A DNA stretch of 64,000 nucleotides from Onchocerca lupi (taxonomy: Eukaryota; Nematoda; Chromadorea; Rhabditida; Onchocercidae). The stretch spans positions 186,001-250,000 of the forward strand of contig JAOVVO010000010.1 of NCBI GenBank assembly GCA_028564675.1, given 5' to 3'. Numbering within the stretch: the stretch's first letter is position 1; every line of letters begins with the position of its first letter. Shown in pieces: positions 38,101 to 53,100 of the stretch. Under the pieces are notes generated by a model. It was not told where the DNA came from, ran no database searches, and saw only the letters and a program-made list of their open reading frames with translations. Both the position numbers and the translations under genes were made by a program.

Positions 38101-41100
38101 TGACATAAATGGATACGATTTTTAAAAGATATTCTAAAATAATAACAATAAAAGCACTTTATTTTCATTTATCATATTTTAAGTTGATGAAGTCAAAAAA
38201 CACTCATGTTTTAAAAATAAAAAAGCGATTCTCTTTTTTCCCTTCTCTCTCCCTTTCAATTTAGAATGATCTGCATCTAATTAATGGAAGAACTTCTCAT
38301 TCTTGATATGATATCCCATTATCACATAAAATTGCTTTTTGATTACCAATGATATTTTTATTTCCATTTTTTGTTTCATTCGCCATCATCAAATGATGCA
38401 TATTGACGGAATGCGTTAAAAGATTCATTGGTTTACGTGGATTCAATATCAATCGTTTAAAATGCTCTGCGGTTTCGGCTCTTTTCTGAAATTAACAATC
38501 TAGTCACCTGTGCAGTAATAAAAATTCAAAAAATACATGGAGTGCAGAAAAATAAGTATTATTGATCGATTTACAGAAAAATTAAACTCAAGTCCTTGTA
38601 TGAAATGTTGAGTTTACAATACTTACAGCGATGATTACTTTTAACTTGACAGCGTCGTATATCTCGCCTATATCACAATGATATCGTCCTGGATATGATA
38701 TTTCCTCTTTTAATATGAACATTATTTCTGTCTCGCCAATACGAAAAAATCTGCAAAATGTGTTGCGATGAAAGGAGAGAGAAAAGGTTGATTGAAATCT
38801 CAAGAACAAAACCAAAATAGATGTCTATATAACATTCATATAAACAAGTAAAACTTAAAGAATCAAAGAAAAAGCAAACGAAAATCGTTTCATCTATTGG
38901 TTCAGTATAAAATAAATGTTTAAATAAATTTGCGAAAGATCATAGAAAGAAAAGAAAACGAACTTAAGGGGGAATATTCTGACAGAAGTTGGAATTGTTG
39001 TTGTAAGATGAATTCGAGTATAGGCCGGCTGACCACGTTCACCATACGCACCTACGTCACCGCACACGTGTCGATCCAAATTTGTCATGCAAATCGATAA
39101 CTTCAAATAATTTACACAACTTGAAAATATAACTATTCTTGAACAAGATATGACTATGTTATCACGTTAAACAAGTGAATGATTCTACTATTCTAATAAA
39201 TAATAGATGCAAATCTCAAATATAAGTTTTGAAATTGCACAATTTTTGAAGTTTTCTTTTTGAAATGAAATTTCTTTAAAGTTTACCATCATGTCTCTCT
39301 CTATTTGTTCGGCAAAAACTGACACTCGTGCGACAACGGATTCATTGATATAAACATGTTGTGGAAGATCAATGGTCATGAAGAATTTTTGCTGTATGGT
39401 TATAATTGATGGAGAACTTTGACAAATTGCAAGATCACCCGGTGTCCATACTGAAGACTGGAGTGACCATTGGGTTACCGTATCTGGTACACGAACTGTT
39501 AGATTCAATCTTCCAGAGGTTCTGAATTCAACGGAACTGATAATGAATTTTTTAAAAAAAAAAAGACTGATACTGAATTTACTGGACTGAATAAAACGTT
39601 TCAAGTAGAAGTAAGATTTGGCAATGCATTTCTAGGATTTCAACTTCAAAAATGAATTTTGTTGGAATGACCCTTATATTAGCTTTCTTGACGATAGACC
39701 AAAAAGTGAAACTTCTCTCAGGAAAAAAGACTTTAGAAATTCAGACTATTATTACTAAAAAAAAATTTTTAGAAATCTGTTGCTTATAAAAACATATACT
39801 TCAATATCAAACGTTTAAATATTTTTCAAAGTAAGGAAGCACATATTTTCTTTAACTTAAGAAACTGATATAGGAGAGCAAAATCTACCCGAGATTATAA
39901 TCTTCGAAAAGCCAAACTTCTGGAAAATACTGTCGAATTACAGAACTCAGATCTGTTTTCTTTCGTAATAAAGCAGAAACAGAATCGTCAAATGATGTTC
40001 GGTTATGTGATCGAGAATCTGCGCTCTTGAAATGAAAATGAGTAGAGGCCAATTTCACTGTACCAGGATCTCCATCCATACCACAACCATGTCCAGTTTT
40101 TCGATCGCATACCTTACTTGTGGCTAAAACAGACAGAGATCTTCTTTCTATAAGAATTTGTAATTTCAGGTTTTTTGCAAACTTCTTACTTTACATGCAT
40201 AGATGCCAGCATTGATTAGAATAGCAGCTTCTAATCAATAATGTAAAATATTAAAATATGGTCAACCACTAGATGATTAAAATTACTAAATCATAATTCA
40301 TCAATCAGTGCTCAGCAAGATTTCTGAATGAAAACCATTTTAATTAATCTAAATTCTGAAAAAATTTTTTAAATTACTGCATAGCAGTTTGAAGTTTGAA
40401 GCACTGAAAACACCAACTTGTTTGGCCTGTCAAGTGTTCACACGCCAAAATGAAGGAATGCAAACAAAGATTCGAAATTACTGATGACGATTCCATAAAA
40501 TTTGGACACTGCTTCAGATGCTGTAACATGAGGACACCGGCTTCTTCACACGTTTCTCCTATAACATTTACTGTCATTTATGCTTTCCCCAAAAGTTTTA
40601 GATACATTGCATAAATTTCAGTTCAAAATTAATCAAATGGTGATGAAAATAAGATTACAATCGAAAATGAAGGAAACTTTGAGATCTTTCTATCCTTAAG
40701 ATTACTCGGCTAATCGATTATGCCCAGTTACTTATGAAAGTTATGCCATCGACTTGACTGAATTCCGAAAGCATTTTGAATGCTAACTTATTTCGTTATT
40801 TAGATTTTTGGAATCAATAAGGTCGAGAAATATTGTTCGTAATGAACGCTCAGCCATTGATAAGTCCCAGTATTTGGATATCAGAGGCGACGAGTATTTC
40901 TGCAAAAATGAATGAATAATTTTTGCTAAAAAATTCTTCAGGAATTATTGAATCTCCTGAAGAATCAAAGTTCACCTGCATGAGTTCGAGCATTCGTATA
41001 TCGACCGCTGATAACAAAGAAAGACCATTGGAACCACCACTTATTGTTATCGTCAAATTATCTCTTATGCCAACTGATATTTTGGAAACTGCTAATGAAT

Positions 41101-44100
41101 TCTAAAATTCTCAAGACCCAAATAAGAATGAAGAATATCTTACTTCAAAGAGGGATCGTTCGTCAATCAAAAGAAGCAAAATATCGTAATTCTCGTTAAA
41201 TAACATGAAAAAGAAAAGAATGAAGAAAGACTTCAGAGTCACTTAGAATTTCTTATAGAAACCCTTATATAACACTACACTACGATAAAGCAAAAGTTTC
41301 TTATAATTCTTTGAAAATATCAAACCTTGCAGGACAATTCAACGAAGAACAGAATCATATCTATCTGCACCGTCCTATTTGCGCTAAATACATATAATGC
41401 GCAGTAAGGTACCATCACATCCGTTATTTCAAATATTATTTCACCATCATCACGAACACGACCTGCTTCTGTAATCGTTTCATCTTGGCACACGACCTCA
41501 ATTTACAAGTGATTTAGATTAATTATTTAATTTAGATCCTTATTTAATGCAGACTTTTCTGTCATATTAAATTTCACTTCAGTCTCAGTATTGGTATGCA
41601 TCGCCACTGTACTGCTAAATTTATTTTTATATCTCAAAAACAACACAAGAAACATCAATAAATCAGATAAATTCAAGCGTAAACATTTCCATAGGATATT
41701 CTGAACAGAACGAAAAGGATCAAATGAGCAGAGCCATTAATAGAACTGAGATGCATGTCTGGGAACTTTTTAATAGTTGAATTAATCCGAAACCTGTCCT
41801 GAATCTATTAATATAAAGAGAAATTACGAATTCAAACCAAATAATTCAATTTTGTTGCTAAACGCAGTGGCACTGAAGCTCGAAATTTTTCTCCAACTCG
41901 ATATGCTACATTGTTATGAGATGATTGCTGAATCCAACTGTATTGTAGCCATTCGGTATGATCCACCGAAGGTAGCAGTAAAGTGACAGGACGTGACAGC
42001 CGCTCCCCAATTTTACGTCGAGCCTAAACTCGGCAGTTTAAATTTTAACTAAAATATTATTGCAATAAAAGTCCATGCATATAATGACGATAAAAATAGT
42101 AATTCTGAAACGGGAAGGCATATTTTGCTCTAAAGAAAGAAATAACTAAATGGGAGCTCTTTTATCCAACAAAACAATCTCGCTTTCTTGCTTCCACAAT
42201 TAATCTTTTCTCAAAATATTTACTCATATTTAACTCTCTTCCTTCTCTTTGAAGAAAAAACGACCGTTTTGTTGAAAGGAAATTATTATGAATGGAACGT
42301 TTTAATAACTGCCTGTCTTTAAATATTTGAGTTTTAAGGTAATTCTCTCGAAATAATGAAATGAAGATTACACGGAAGGCTTGCACGAGTAAATTATATG
42401 CACACAAATCCCTTGAAATTGATCCAAGTTTACAAATTCCTTGAATCAATTTTATGCTTCAATGAGTTAATCTATGTATAAAATGTCATGTCCTTCCATC
42501 TTACTTTTTTCCTTACCTTATTAATCGAATAAAATTTTTGATTTTTTTCTCTTTCACTTGAGTGCAAAGTGCGCATTCAAAAATCTGTCGAAATGCTTCT
42601 TTGGAAACAACTTTTCTTGGCAAAAGCAAAAACATTGCGCTACAGAGTGAAAAATCGTTAATTTTTTGCAGTATATGCCAGGTTTGAAATTTACTTTTCT
42701 AAAGTATTTTCTATCCTTTGTTAATGAAAAAATTGGGGCAGCAAGAAAAGAAATTCACAGTCTTAAAGGTCTCAAGGCTATTTATTAACTCTAACTTGGT
42801 TAAAGTCTTCCCCATTTCCATAGCATTGCTATGAAAATCAAAATTATGGCTTATTTATTACTATCTGTGCAAATCTTCTCGAATTAAACATTTTGAAATA
42901 GACTTCTTTCTTAAATACTTGTGAATTAGTATTCACTATGTCTCAGCCAAGCGAATTTTTCTCCAAATTATTGATTTTTACATTTCTGATCTTTTTTAGA
43001 ATTTATTAAAAGAGATTTTTATACTCCTACAAGAAGTAAAAAGGAGAATAACCTGAATAAGCATCACTCGACAACTGTGTTCATATAAACTGGATGAAAA
43101 TGGTATGCTTAAAAGAAATCCAATTCTTCCCTTATAACTTGTCAAATTAAGAGTTTGCTTTTTATCTGTGGAAATGCATCGAACATCAATTTTCACTTCC
43201 TGCGACCTCATCGAAAATCCATCCATCGATTTTATCTGTTACAGTAACTCATTAAAAGCTTTTCATCTAGATTTTCCCCCGCTTATAACACTTGTAGCCT
43301 TATTTTCAAAAATCTTGATACCATGTCTAAAGTTTTAGTCAGTCAAAGAATATGAAATTAATTTAACCTCTCCTTGATTCTAATTTATTACTTCTTGATC
43401 ACTTTGGTCTTATTGATTATTTCTTCAGAAAACACTAAATGCAAATAAAAAGAATGAGAGCAATCGAAATTTGAATTAGATCTAGTATGCGTATTTATCG
43501 TTAACCACTTACCCATACTGATATATTTGAAGAATTGCGATAATATCCAGGTCTCAGAGGAATGAGTTCAAAGCCTGCCAAGCTGTTATCAATTTCCACA
43601 TTATTTTTAACTCGACTGCCTGTCCCTTGATCTAACACTTCTGCTGTGAGTTTGACCAAATTTGTTGATGGAGCAGTTGCGTTTCTACCGCACTGAGTAA
43701 TATTTACGCGATCAGACCAGTGACTTGAATTTATCTGAAAATTTGAATTTCAAATTCATATTAAATTTTGGTGCAATAAAATTCTTATTGTATATGAAAG
43801 TATATGAGCATGCTTTGAGTGAATGTATGTACATAGCGAAAACTATATAGATTAGCGTTGTGATAAATCTGATAACACATCCAACCACTAGCATAATACT
43901 AACTTTTACACAATAAAATCGGTTAGACGTGATACGTGCTCGTCAGTGCGGTCCGTGTGATTTTTTGTTTCAAAGCAGAGATATACAGATTTGACATTTT
44001 TCTGCGCACTGATTGGAAATTTGTAGCAACTTTCCTTGAGAAGGTCATGAATGAACTGCTGTCGACACTTCATTTTATTAAATATTCTTATAAAGACTAC

Positions 44101-47100
44101 ATCGCTCAGAACGGAAGCAATCTTTTGCTTTATTTTTTCTTATAATTAATGATCTTCATCTATCATTGCATGAATCAAAGAAAAAAGCACGAAAATTTCG
44201 ATTTTTTTGCGACAAAGCTGATTTCTGACCAAGGGAATCGTTACCACACTGCTAAGTTTTGTATTATCACTAGTTTAGTTTTCTCACCCATTTTTTTTCC
44301 ACATAGATTGTTGAAATATATCAGTAATCTTCTCCATAAACACTAACTTTATAATGCATATTTAATCATAATTTTATTTCATTTTTAATGAAACTGTCAA
44401 GAGATTATCACAAGAAAAATTGGTACTTCCTGATAATTTGCAAAAAACAAAGAAAAAAAAAACTTTATCTAACAGGAATACTTGAATACGTAATGATAAT
44501 CCTTTTAAATGACGGAAGAATTTTTTACTGCCTCAACTTCTTAATTTGGCTCAAGATTTTACTTCAGAGTAATTCTTTTAATACTCTTCCAAAAAAAAAA
44601 AAAAAAAAAAATACCGAACAGTATCAACAGCCTTTTATTCCTTATTGTAGTCAAATATGGTAAAAATAATTTTTTCCTTATTTAGACTTATTACTGACTT
44701 TTTAGAGAATTAAATGAATTGCTGAAGCAAAGCAGTACTATTTGTGTTTTATAGCTTTGAATATTGGTCGCATGTCTTCGCAAGAACTTTAAAAAAGATT
44801 GCGGAAAGAAATTGTAAACTGAATTTCTAAATGCTCAAAGACAGCGATGGAAAAACAGTTTTTTAATTTCATTCAAAAGATGAAGATTAAAAGAGCTTTT
44901 TTAAGAATCATTTTATCATGAAAATTAACCATTTGAATGATGATCTATTCATTTTACTTTAGCGCTTAACAAAATTTTACGATCTATTTTTCACTCAGTT
45001 CGCATTGCAAAATAAAGAGAATCCTCAGAGTTTTATATCTTTTCTGCAAGTACTTGTAATATAAATCAAAAATATAATTATTGTTTTGCGCTAACATAAA
45101 ACACATACTCGTGAGATTGATTTTTCGTTTTGAAAATTTAGACAAATGTTTGCTTGTTCTTGCTAAGCACTAAGTCTCACCGGAAAATACAACTTATAAT
45201 ATTTTATAATAGCTTCTATAATAAAAAAAAAAAACTTTTCCTGGTCTATACAGTTTTCTAAAGAAGATGCAATGAGTAGTAGAAAATAAAGAGTGACGAA
45301 CTGAGAAAAAAGTAAAAAGTTGGTGCAAATCGAATTCATTCTCTTATCTATTCATTATATTCTTATGAACTCTACTTTAAGAGTAGATATAAGCGAATTA
45401 TTTAAAATAATTCTGACAATAAACCTGCTAGCTAGCTATCTTTTAAGTATTATTAATATTTCATTGCCTCTTTTCAGAAGATTGTTCTATTCGTCTCTCA
45501 ACATGGCACTATCAACTTGATGGTTCCAGAAAATTTTGATAAATTTTAAGGTTGGAATAAGCAAACAATTTTCACAAACTAAGCAAAAGAAACGGTTCAG
45601 AAGTGATGAATTGTTATGAAAAAAGAATTTTAAAATGCCAGCATATATTGTATAGGGAATAGAGTTATTGTCGTCAGGTTTTGATTCTTGCAAAATGACT
45701 ATTAAAATGATCGGAATTTTCACAAAAAAAAAGTAAAGCTATTATATCAAAAATCATATCAAAAACTATTTCTGGTATAATTATGGTAAAATTAAAGCTA
45801 ATTCTCATTACCTATTTCGTGAAAAGTATGATAACGAGAGATAAAACTACTTTGGCCAACTTTTTGACACAAAAAAAAAATCTAAAAGTACTGGGCTCTT
45901 CTGCAAGCGGATACAGTCATCTGCATATTAAAACTTTAAAATACTAAGTCAAATATTTAAATTCAAATAAAATTTTCCAAATATGATTTAAAAATTTTTT
46001 ATATTATACAAAGCAATTTGGAGAAAAAAAAAATGTAAATTAACAAGTTTCCCTGACTTTCTCTTTGGACTAAATTTTTTTCGTCGAATCTTTTCTTTAC
46101 AGAATTTTTTTTCTTGAGAAGGAAATAACGTGAATAATAATAATAGTAATATGGAAATAGTGTGTGTTCGAACATGTCTTTCTCATAAGTTCTGCTTATC
46201 ATTTTGACAAATTGTTCAAAATATCATCAAAGCAGTTTGCATAGAAAGATCACTTTTCTATTTTTTGAAATTGACTTTGTAAGTGCTGATTGGATGGTAC
46301 CAGAAGTGTTGAACAGTCTCTATTCGTGGTACTTCCCACACTGGCACAAATCATTTTTTGCTCTTCCACTATTGAAGAACTAAAAAAATCGGCAGATAAG
46401 ATGTGCCTTTCTACATTCATATCTAATCTTGATCCGATATCAAATCCAGCTCCTGTACTTCCTGTACCTGTCCGGAATCTTCTCACTCTACTACTACATC
46501 CATGTTGTTGTTGTTCTGATAATGTTTTTGGAGGATGATACGATGTTACATATAATTGTTCATAGCATTCTCGTTCATATCGCGCTATCGCTGCAAAACT
46601 TTTCTCATCATCCATTTTCATGCTTGCCAGATAGCGATTAATAATACGCTGTTGGATGGGCATTTGCTCTGTTGCTGATGAACTCCTAAAAATCAAATCC
46701 AAATCCATAACTTTATCAGGAGAGACAAATGTATGAACGAGAATCATACTTTAGGTCTGAAAATTACGGATTAGTGCAAGGCAAGTGTCTCAAAATATTG
46801 AAAAGCTTCCTTATTAGATTAAATTGTGGAATAAAAAGTCCCATTATTGTAGGATGTTTATTCAAGCAGCAATTATTCATAAATTTTATTTTTGCGAACT
46901 ATTATTGTCAAGTGGAATCATTGGGGGAAGAATGTGGAATTGATAAGTAGCCACGTAGGTTTCAAAATGCTCCAGTTGATATATGATATATTTAATTACG
47001 ATTTTAAATGCACTTTTTTGTGGCAATCCCATACAGGTTATAGTGAGTTAAGCATTTTCCATTCATGATATTCAAGTATCAAGATACGTAAATCTTCCTC

Positions 47101-50100
47101 TCTCTTAGAACTCCCAAATTACATAGAATTCTGAATTTTATTTTTAAAGAATATATCTGGCAATTGGTTCAGAAAATGATGTTGCCGAGATGAAGATGAA
47201 CATTTCGGCAATATCATCTTTTATATCAATTCCCAAGCATATTCTCCAAAGTTTGTACTGAATTTTCAGCTATTTATGACTTTTTTTTTTCATAATTGCT
47301 TTAGTCTTACTTTGTTCTCCTTTCAGTACTGTAATCACACGTCTAGGCAGAAAAGATCTTATCAGCAGTAATAAAATAAAAATAAGTTTTACGGCAATGA
47401 AATTAATTAGAATGCAAATTATAGCACAAGCAATAAATAATGTCAGCATAAATTGTTTAAAATTAGCAGTTTATAAATGTTTCAAAGCAATTAGTAACTG
47501 AAAGAATAAAGTGACAACAGGAAACAGGAAGAGATTAGATTCATTTAAAAAAATATTAACAACAAGAATTATAAAGAAAATTATACTAATTAATTAGATA
47601 AAAAGTATTGGCACTTTTCCATTCCAATCGAATAATCATTCAGACTTTCCGTACATATCTAGAAATATCATCTCAATTTTGATTCACTTCTTTATAGTGG
47701 CATCTGTCTTGAAGTTTTAAATGTCTAAATTTGATGGTATTTTGAAAGAGCTATTAGAAAAGTTCGTTATCGCTTCCGATAGTCACTTGCATAAAATGCT
47801 CCTTATAGAAGTTTAAAAACAGTTACTAATGGCAGAAAGACATCCCTCGCCTACTTATGAAAAGAAGATAATTGCTGATAGAGTTGAATATCGTGTTATC
47901 ATATCTTTGTCCTTGCATATATCACTTGCTATCAATAATTAATCGATCATTTTTTTTCACTCAGGTCTTCCTACCTTTTTTGAATTGTTTTTGGGATGTA
48001 TTTTACGGAATTCTTCCATGAAATAAAATCATTAATGATCCTAGCTACAATGATCACAGTGATCCGTTTTTCTTTTACTTGAAACTTGGATTTCTTATAA
48101 ACTACTATTCTCTCATACCGCTTTCATTGCTCTTATCACACTGGCGTTAGATATTTTAAATTTGAATTTAAAACTCATTGAACAGTTTTTTTACTTCCAT
48201 TTGTTTTCTGTTTCGTTTAACTTAAACAATTAATTTAATTTCTTAAATCATTCGCTACCATACTTTATAAAAATATTTGCATAGTTCAATACAGCGTATC
48301 CAGTATGAAGTTTCTATGGACGATTAATAAACATTCTTCATGAGTTTTACTTTCTCATTTTAAATTTGGAATTATCTTTGCTATCTGGATTACCTGAAAT
48401 CTGCATGTTCTTGAACCTAGACGTAATTTTCAGCGATCATTTTTAAATAAGTATTGAGTTCGTTTTAAAGCATCCAGTGGCGATTCGAAATAATATCTTC
48501 TTAAAGCAAGTATTATCTTAAACATATTCAGTAAAGATATGTATCTTTATCTTTGGCTACTGTAATCGATATATTTCTTTTTCCACTTCAATTTTTTAAT
48601 TATTTAATCTATTTGTTTATATGCTTGCAGCAAAGATGAGGTAACTGTCCTGTCATGGAAAATATTTATATATTATTCGAGATTCAAATCATAATAAGGA
48701 TTTTGGTATTGATTTTTGCCTTGATCTATGTCGTTACGGAGAAATCTGCAAGTTTTATATCATCTGTCAACATGTTTTAAATCAAAACATTTACTCATAA
48801 TGCTAAAAATTTCAAAGCAAAAATTATAATTTTGATTCGGTGGGATTTTTGGGCATAATATTTATGTGATTTAGGCAAAGATATTTCTTCCTTTATCCAT
48901 TTACCATAAAATAATCATGCCAGCATTTTGATTAAAGCTGTTTTTGAGTTATAAGACTAGAACAGTAACTTTTTTGGATGTTTTTCATTACAGATAATGC
49001 TAGTGTTAAATAACTTTATGCCAGCTACGAATCTATTGCTTATTCAACAAGCTAATCCTTTTACTTGTCAATATTTTTATAACCAAAACACTTTTACTCA
49101 TAATGCTAAAAATTACAAAGCGGGAACTACTATATTTGTGGGAGCTTATGGCTTTCGATAAGATTTTTTTTAATTTTTAGATCTATTTTCCAATAAATAA
49201 TATTAAAAATACAATTCATTAGAAGGATTTTCAAACAGAATTCAAAAATGGACATATTTAGAGAGAATGATGCATTTTTCTCATATGATTTTTTTTAGAA
49301 TAAATTTTCTTCAGAACAAAAATAAGTATTCGAATTTTTGATTCGAATGAATATTTATTGAAAGACTAACAAGAATGTAATGCGAGAATTCACCACACAT
49401 TATTTTTTTTCAGTTGTGAGAGCTAGAAGTAAAGCTTTATTGAATAGCTTTTGATTATTAAAAATATCAAAGTTCAGTGAAGACATTATAGCTTTTTATA
49501 AATCTATAGTTTGGAGGAAGGGAAAAGAATCAAGAGAATAATTTTCACGAAAATTAATAACTACTAGCCTTATCCACAGTGCTTATAATAGTCCTAATCA
49601 GATGTAATGAAGACAGAAAGCGACGAAAGGACATCAGGATAAAAGGTAAAAATCCGAAAAAGCCTACTAAACTGGAAAAGTTTCAGTCGCATTTTTGTAA
49701 GAAATTTCAGAGATTTGAAATCGCGTAGACATATTACCTTGTTGGCGGTGGCACAATCGGTGCACGACGAAAGTAGGGCGTATCGGGTAACAGATGATAC
49801 GGTGCCGGTAAATTTAGGAAACGATTCTTTTCACTTCCATTATTACGTGATGTTCTCTCGTAAAATTGACCTGTCTAAAATGTTACTCATCGTTCATGAT
49901 GAAATTAATATTCTGCAGTAATCCCCGAGACATTTGCGTGCAATAGAAAGACAAAAGTTGACTTTTTTGAATATTCTTACGCACCTCAGACATATTATTA
50001 GCTTCTGAAATTTGTTTCAGCAAAAAGGCGGTAGTCGGTAATGGCCTGGTACCAGGTCGCTCAGGTGATGGCATATCATCCTTGAGGGTCATCGTTGAAG

Positions 50101-53100
50101 TATCTGGATGATAATGAATTTGACGCTTGCTTATATCATTTTTAATATTGCTTTGATTAGTGAATCCAAATAGTTTCGCATCAGCAATAATATATGGATC
50201 ATTGGCATCTTTGTCTGTCGTCACTACAAATTTCTATTTATTACTTATCACCCTTAATTTCTTTGACCTTTACCCGTACATGCCATGAATATCGCAAATA
50301 CAAGAACCAGTCAATAACCGAGTATCCGAAGAATACAAATTCTATGATTTCAGGCTTAACTTCCTTCTATAAACAATGAGTTTAATTTATGAAACTTGTG
50401 AATTAATTCGTACAGAAAATCTATTTCTACATTGAAAGTATAACAGACAGAATGAGGAAATAAATCATTTAGGATCACTGATGTTGTGTGGATTTGATGT
50501 TCGACCCTAACCTTCCTAAAAGCTTACAAAATTCGTCGTTGTTCACTCTGACCTCTTTTTTTAGATCGCCTCCCTAATCGGTCATGATGTATTCTCTCCA
50601 AAAAACTCTTCCTTTAGAAAAAATTTGAAGAGACACTTATCTTCAAATTTCTGTCATAACGAAAACTTATTTGTACTTCCTATAATTACCTAGTACATTT
50701 CCCTCTCAGTTGAAACAATCTAATTTACAAAAATAAATTTTTCATCCTTCCATTCCGATCTTTGAACTTTGTTATTATCACAAAATGCGTAATTCTTTCA
50801 CTTCGGAACAAAATATTTACATTGATGAGAAGTATGATTCGTTGTATCAATGACAGCTAGGTTGCTATTCACAAATAAATGAGCTTGCTTGAAACTCCAC
50901 AATTTCAGCACTCTTCCCTTCGTTTCCATTTTATTGCCACATATCTTTTAAATTTTTAAAATTCTTTTCGAAATTTGAAATAAATTTGATTAGAAATATT
51001 GTGATAAAATATAAAATGAAAGTAAGTTTAAACATCTTTTTTCAGATTTTCCATAAATATATTCTCTTGTTAAAGAATTATATTTTGCATTATCATATTT
51101 ACTAAAAATTAATATAGCCCTGCTTATCTCGATCAATCCTTTTCCTATAACTGATCAAGCAAAAATTATGCCATATTCTTAGTTTAAATTACCCTTTCTA
51201 AATATAGCTGATATCGATAAAGAATTTAAAATTTGGAAATTTAATTGAAATTTGCATTTGTGATATCTTGGTACCTTAATAGCATTCTCTTTTTCACTTT
51301 CATTACTGAAAACAATAATGTACCCATTATTGTCGCTTATTTGGATCCACTTTACTTCCTTTATATTTCCATACCTATAAACTTAGATACTCAAAATTTA
51401 ATTTTTGCTTACGTGAGAGGAATCTTTTTTGGTTGCAAAATAAAATTCCTACTTTAACATAAATTCCCATCATTCATTTTATCTTTATAAGTAGCAAAAT
51501 GGAGATTTCCTGTCATCAAATTCTTCCAACTTTTATCATCCCATTTCTGCATTATGCGAAGTCGAGACTTCTCTAAGAATATTTATATTTCTTTTCCATG
51601 AAAAATAAAAATATAGATTGAACTCTAAGCATTATTCTTTAATTTTTAATCTTAATTCGAAATGATGAAATAAAGTTTTTGTTGGCAGAAGAAGAGAACT
51701 TGAAACAAAGTATGGCAAGGAAATTTCTAATTTTATTTTAAGTACGATTTGATTCAAGCCTAGATTATTTAATGATTTGAATTACTAAAGTATTAAAAAC
51801 ATTAATTTGAATAATCTTCTGCTTCCAAAATGTTTGCTGGCAAAAATAAAATTCGTTTTAGATGCTTTCATTTTTATATTAACAGAGAGAATTGTCTCAA
51901 AACTTTCATTGTTGCTTCAGAATAATCTTAAACATGTCCATTACTGTGCGAGATAAGTCCCTTCCGAAGACTTATCTCAATAGATATCAAAATTTCTAAA
52001 TCTTAAAATTTCCAGTTTTACCCAAATCCATTATTTTCCAACCTTTCATCTCTTCAATGTTAACGAACCGTGAGAATATTTGTGTTATTTCGTTTTCGGA
52101 CAAGAAATTTCCGGATGACAGTGTTGCAAATATGGACAATGATGAGCTATACTGAGGTGTCCATTCATCCAGATAATTTCCGGATGTTGATGGTGTTGAT
52201 TCCTCATCATCTTCATTATCAGCATGGTTATTATCATCGTCGTTTCCGCCAGAGAATACTGATACGCCACTAGTACAGTGATGAGAAAACAATCCATCAA
52301 TACAGGTTGCGGCGGTCGCGAAGGATGATTCAATTGCTGTGCTTATGTCACCTATTCTTTGAGTGTGTCCTAAAGTTAAGATCAAATCTCGAATACTTCC
52401 ATCAGTTCCATCCTGATCAAGATTCAGAATTGGAATACCAATAGCATTCACCATGGTGCTCGAAGTAGTTGCCATGGTGTTTGCAGCCAAAACGGTTAAT
52501 GCTGCCGAATCATTCGTTTCTGCTGAAATTGCCGTAAAATCGGACATCTTTACTTTGCATAAGTTGAAATTCTTACTACCACTCTCGTTGTTCAGGCTCG
52601 ATGATTGGGCAAAGAAGCACTTCAACATGACAAGGTTACTGTCGCCTCTCTGATTTGGCTGTTCAGAAATGACAAAGCACACACAGCCGAGTGGTTTTTC
52701 CAACTAACATAATAACATTAATAATTTTTCCAATCTTTTTTTATACTCGATATACTTGCAACCATTGAAATTGAATGAAATTTGCATCTCATTTAAAAAT
52801 ATGAATTGCATAAATCTGCAATTTTCCTGGCAAGAATCGATAGCACGGCATTTAATATGGAGAATTTACAAAATTTATTCCCAAAAATCTACAAAAATCA
52901 AATGAGTGAATTTAATTGCATTGTTAAGCGAACAAATTTAGCGTCTCAACAAAATTGTATGCGTTGCTTTCCCTCAATTTTTAACTTTTTATCCATTGCA
53001 TATTATATAAATTTAGAACGACTTCAGAATCTTTTCTTAGAAATAAATTTAGTAATTCAATAATTTTGCTAAAAATTAACACTGAAATTACAAAAGTCTA

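Noticed and set aside
40060..40123. GCGMDGD in the TEP protein as a possible thioester
   Set aside because: It lies before MG7, hundreds of residues ahead of the TED, and lacks the GCGEQ pattern.
46290..46641. Plus-strand frames over the last exon of the nested gene
   Set aside because: Antisense shadows; the minus-strand exon joins its neighbours in exact phase.
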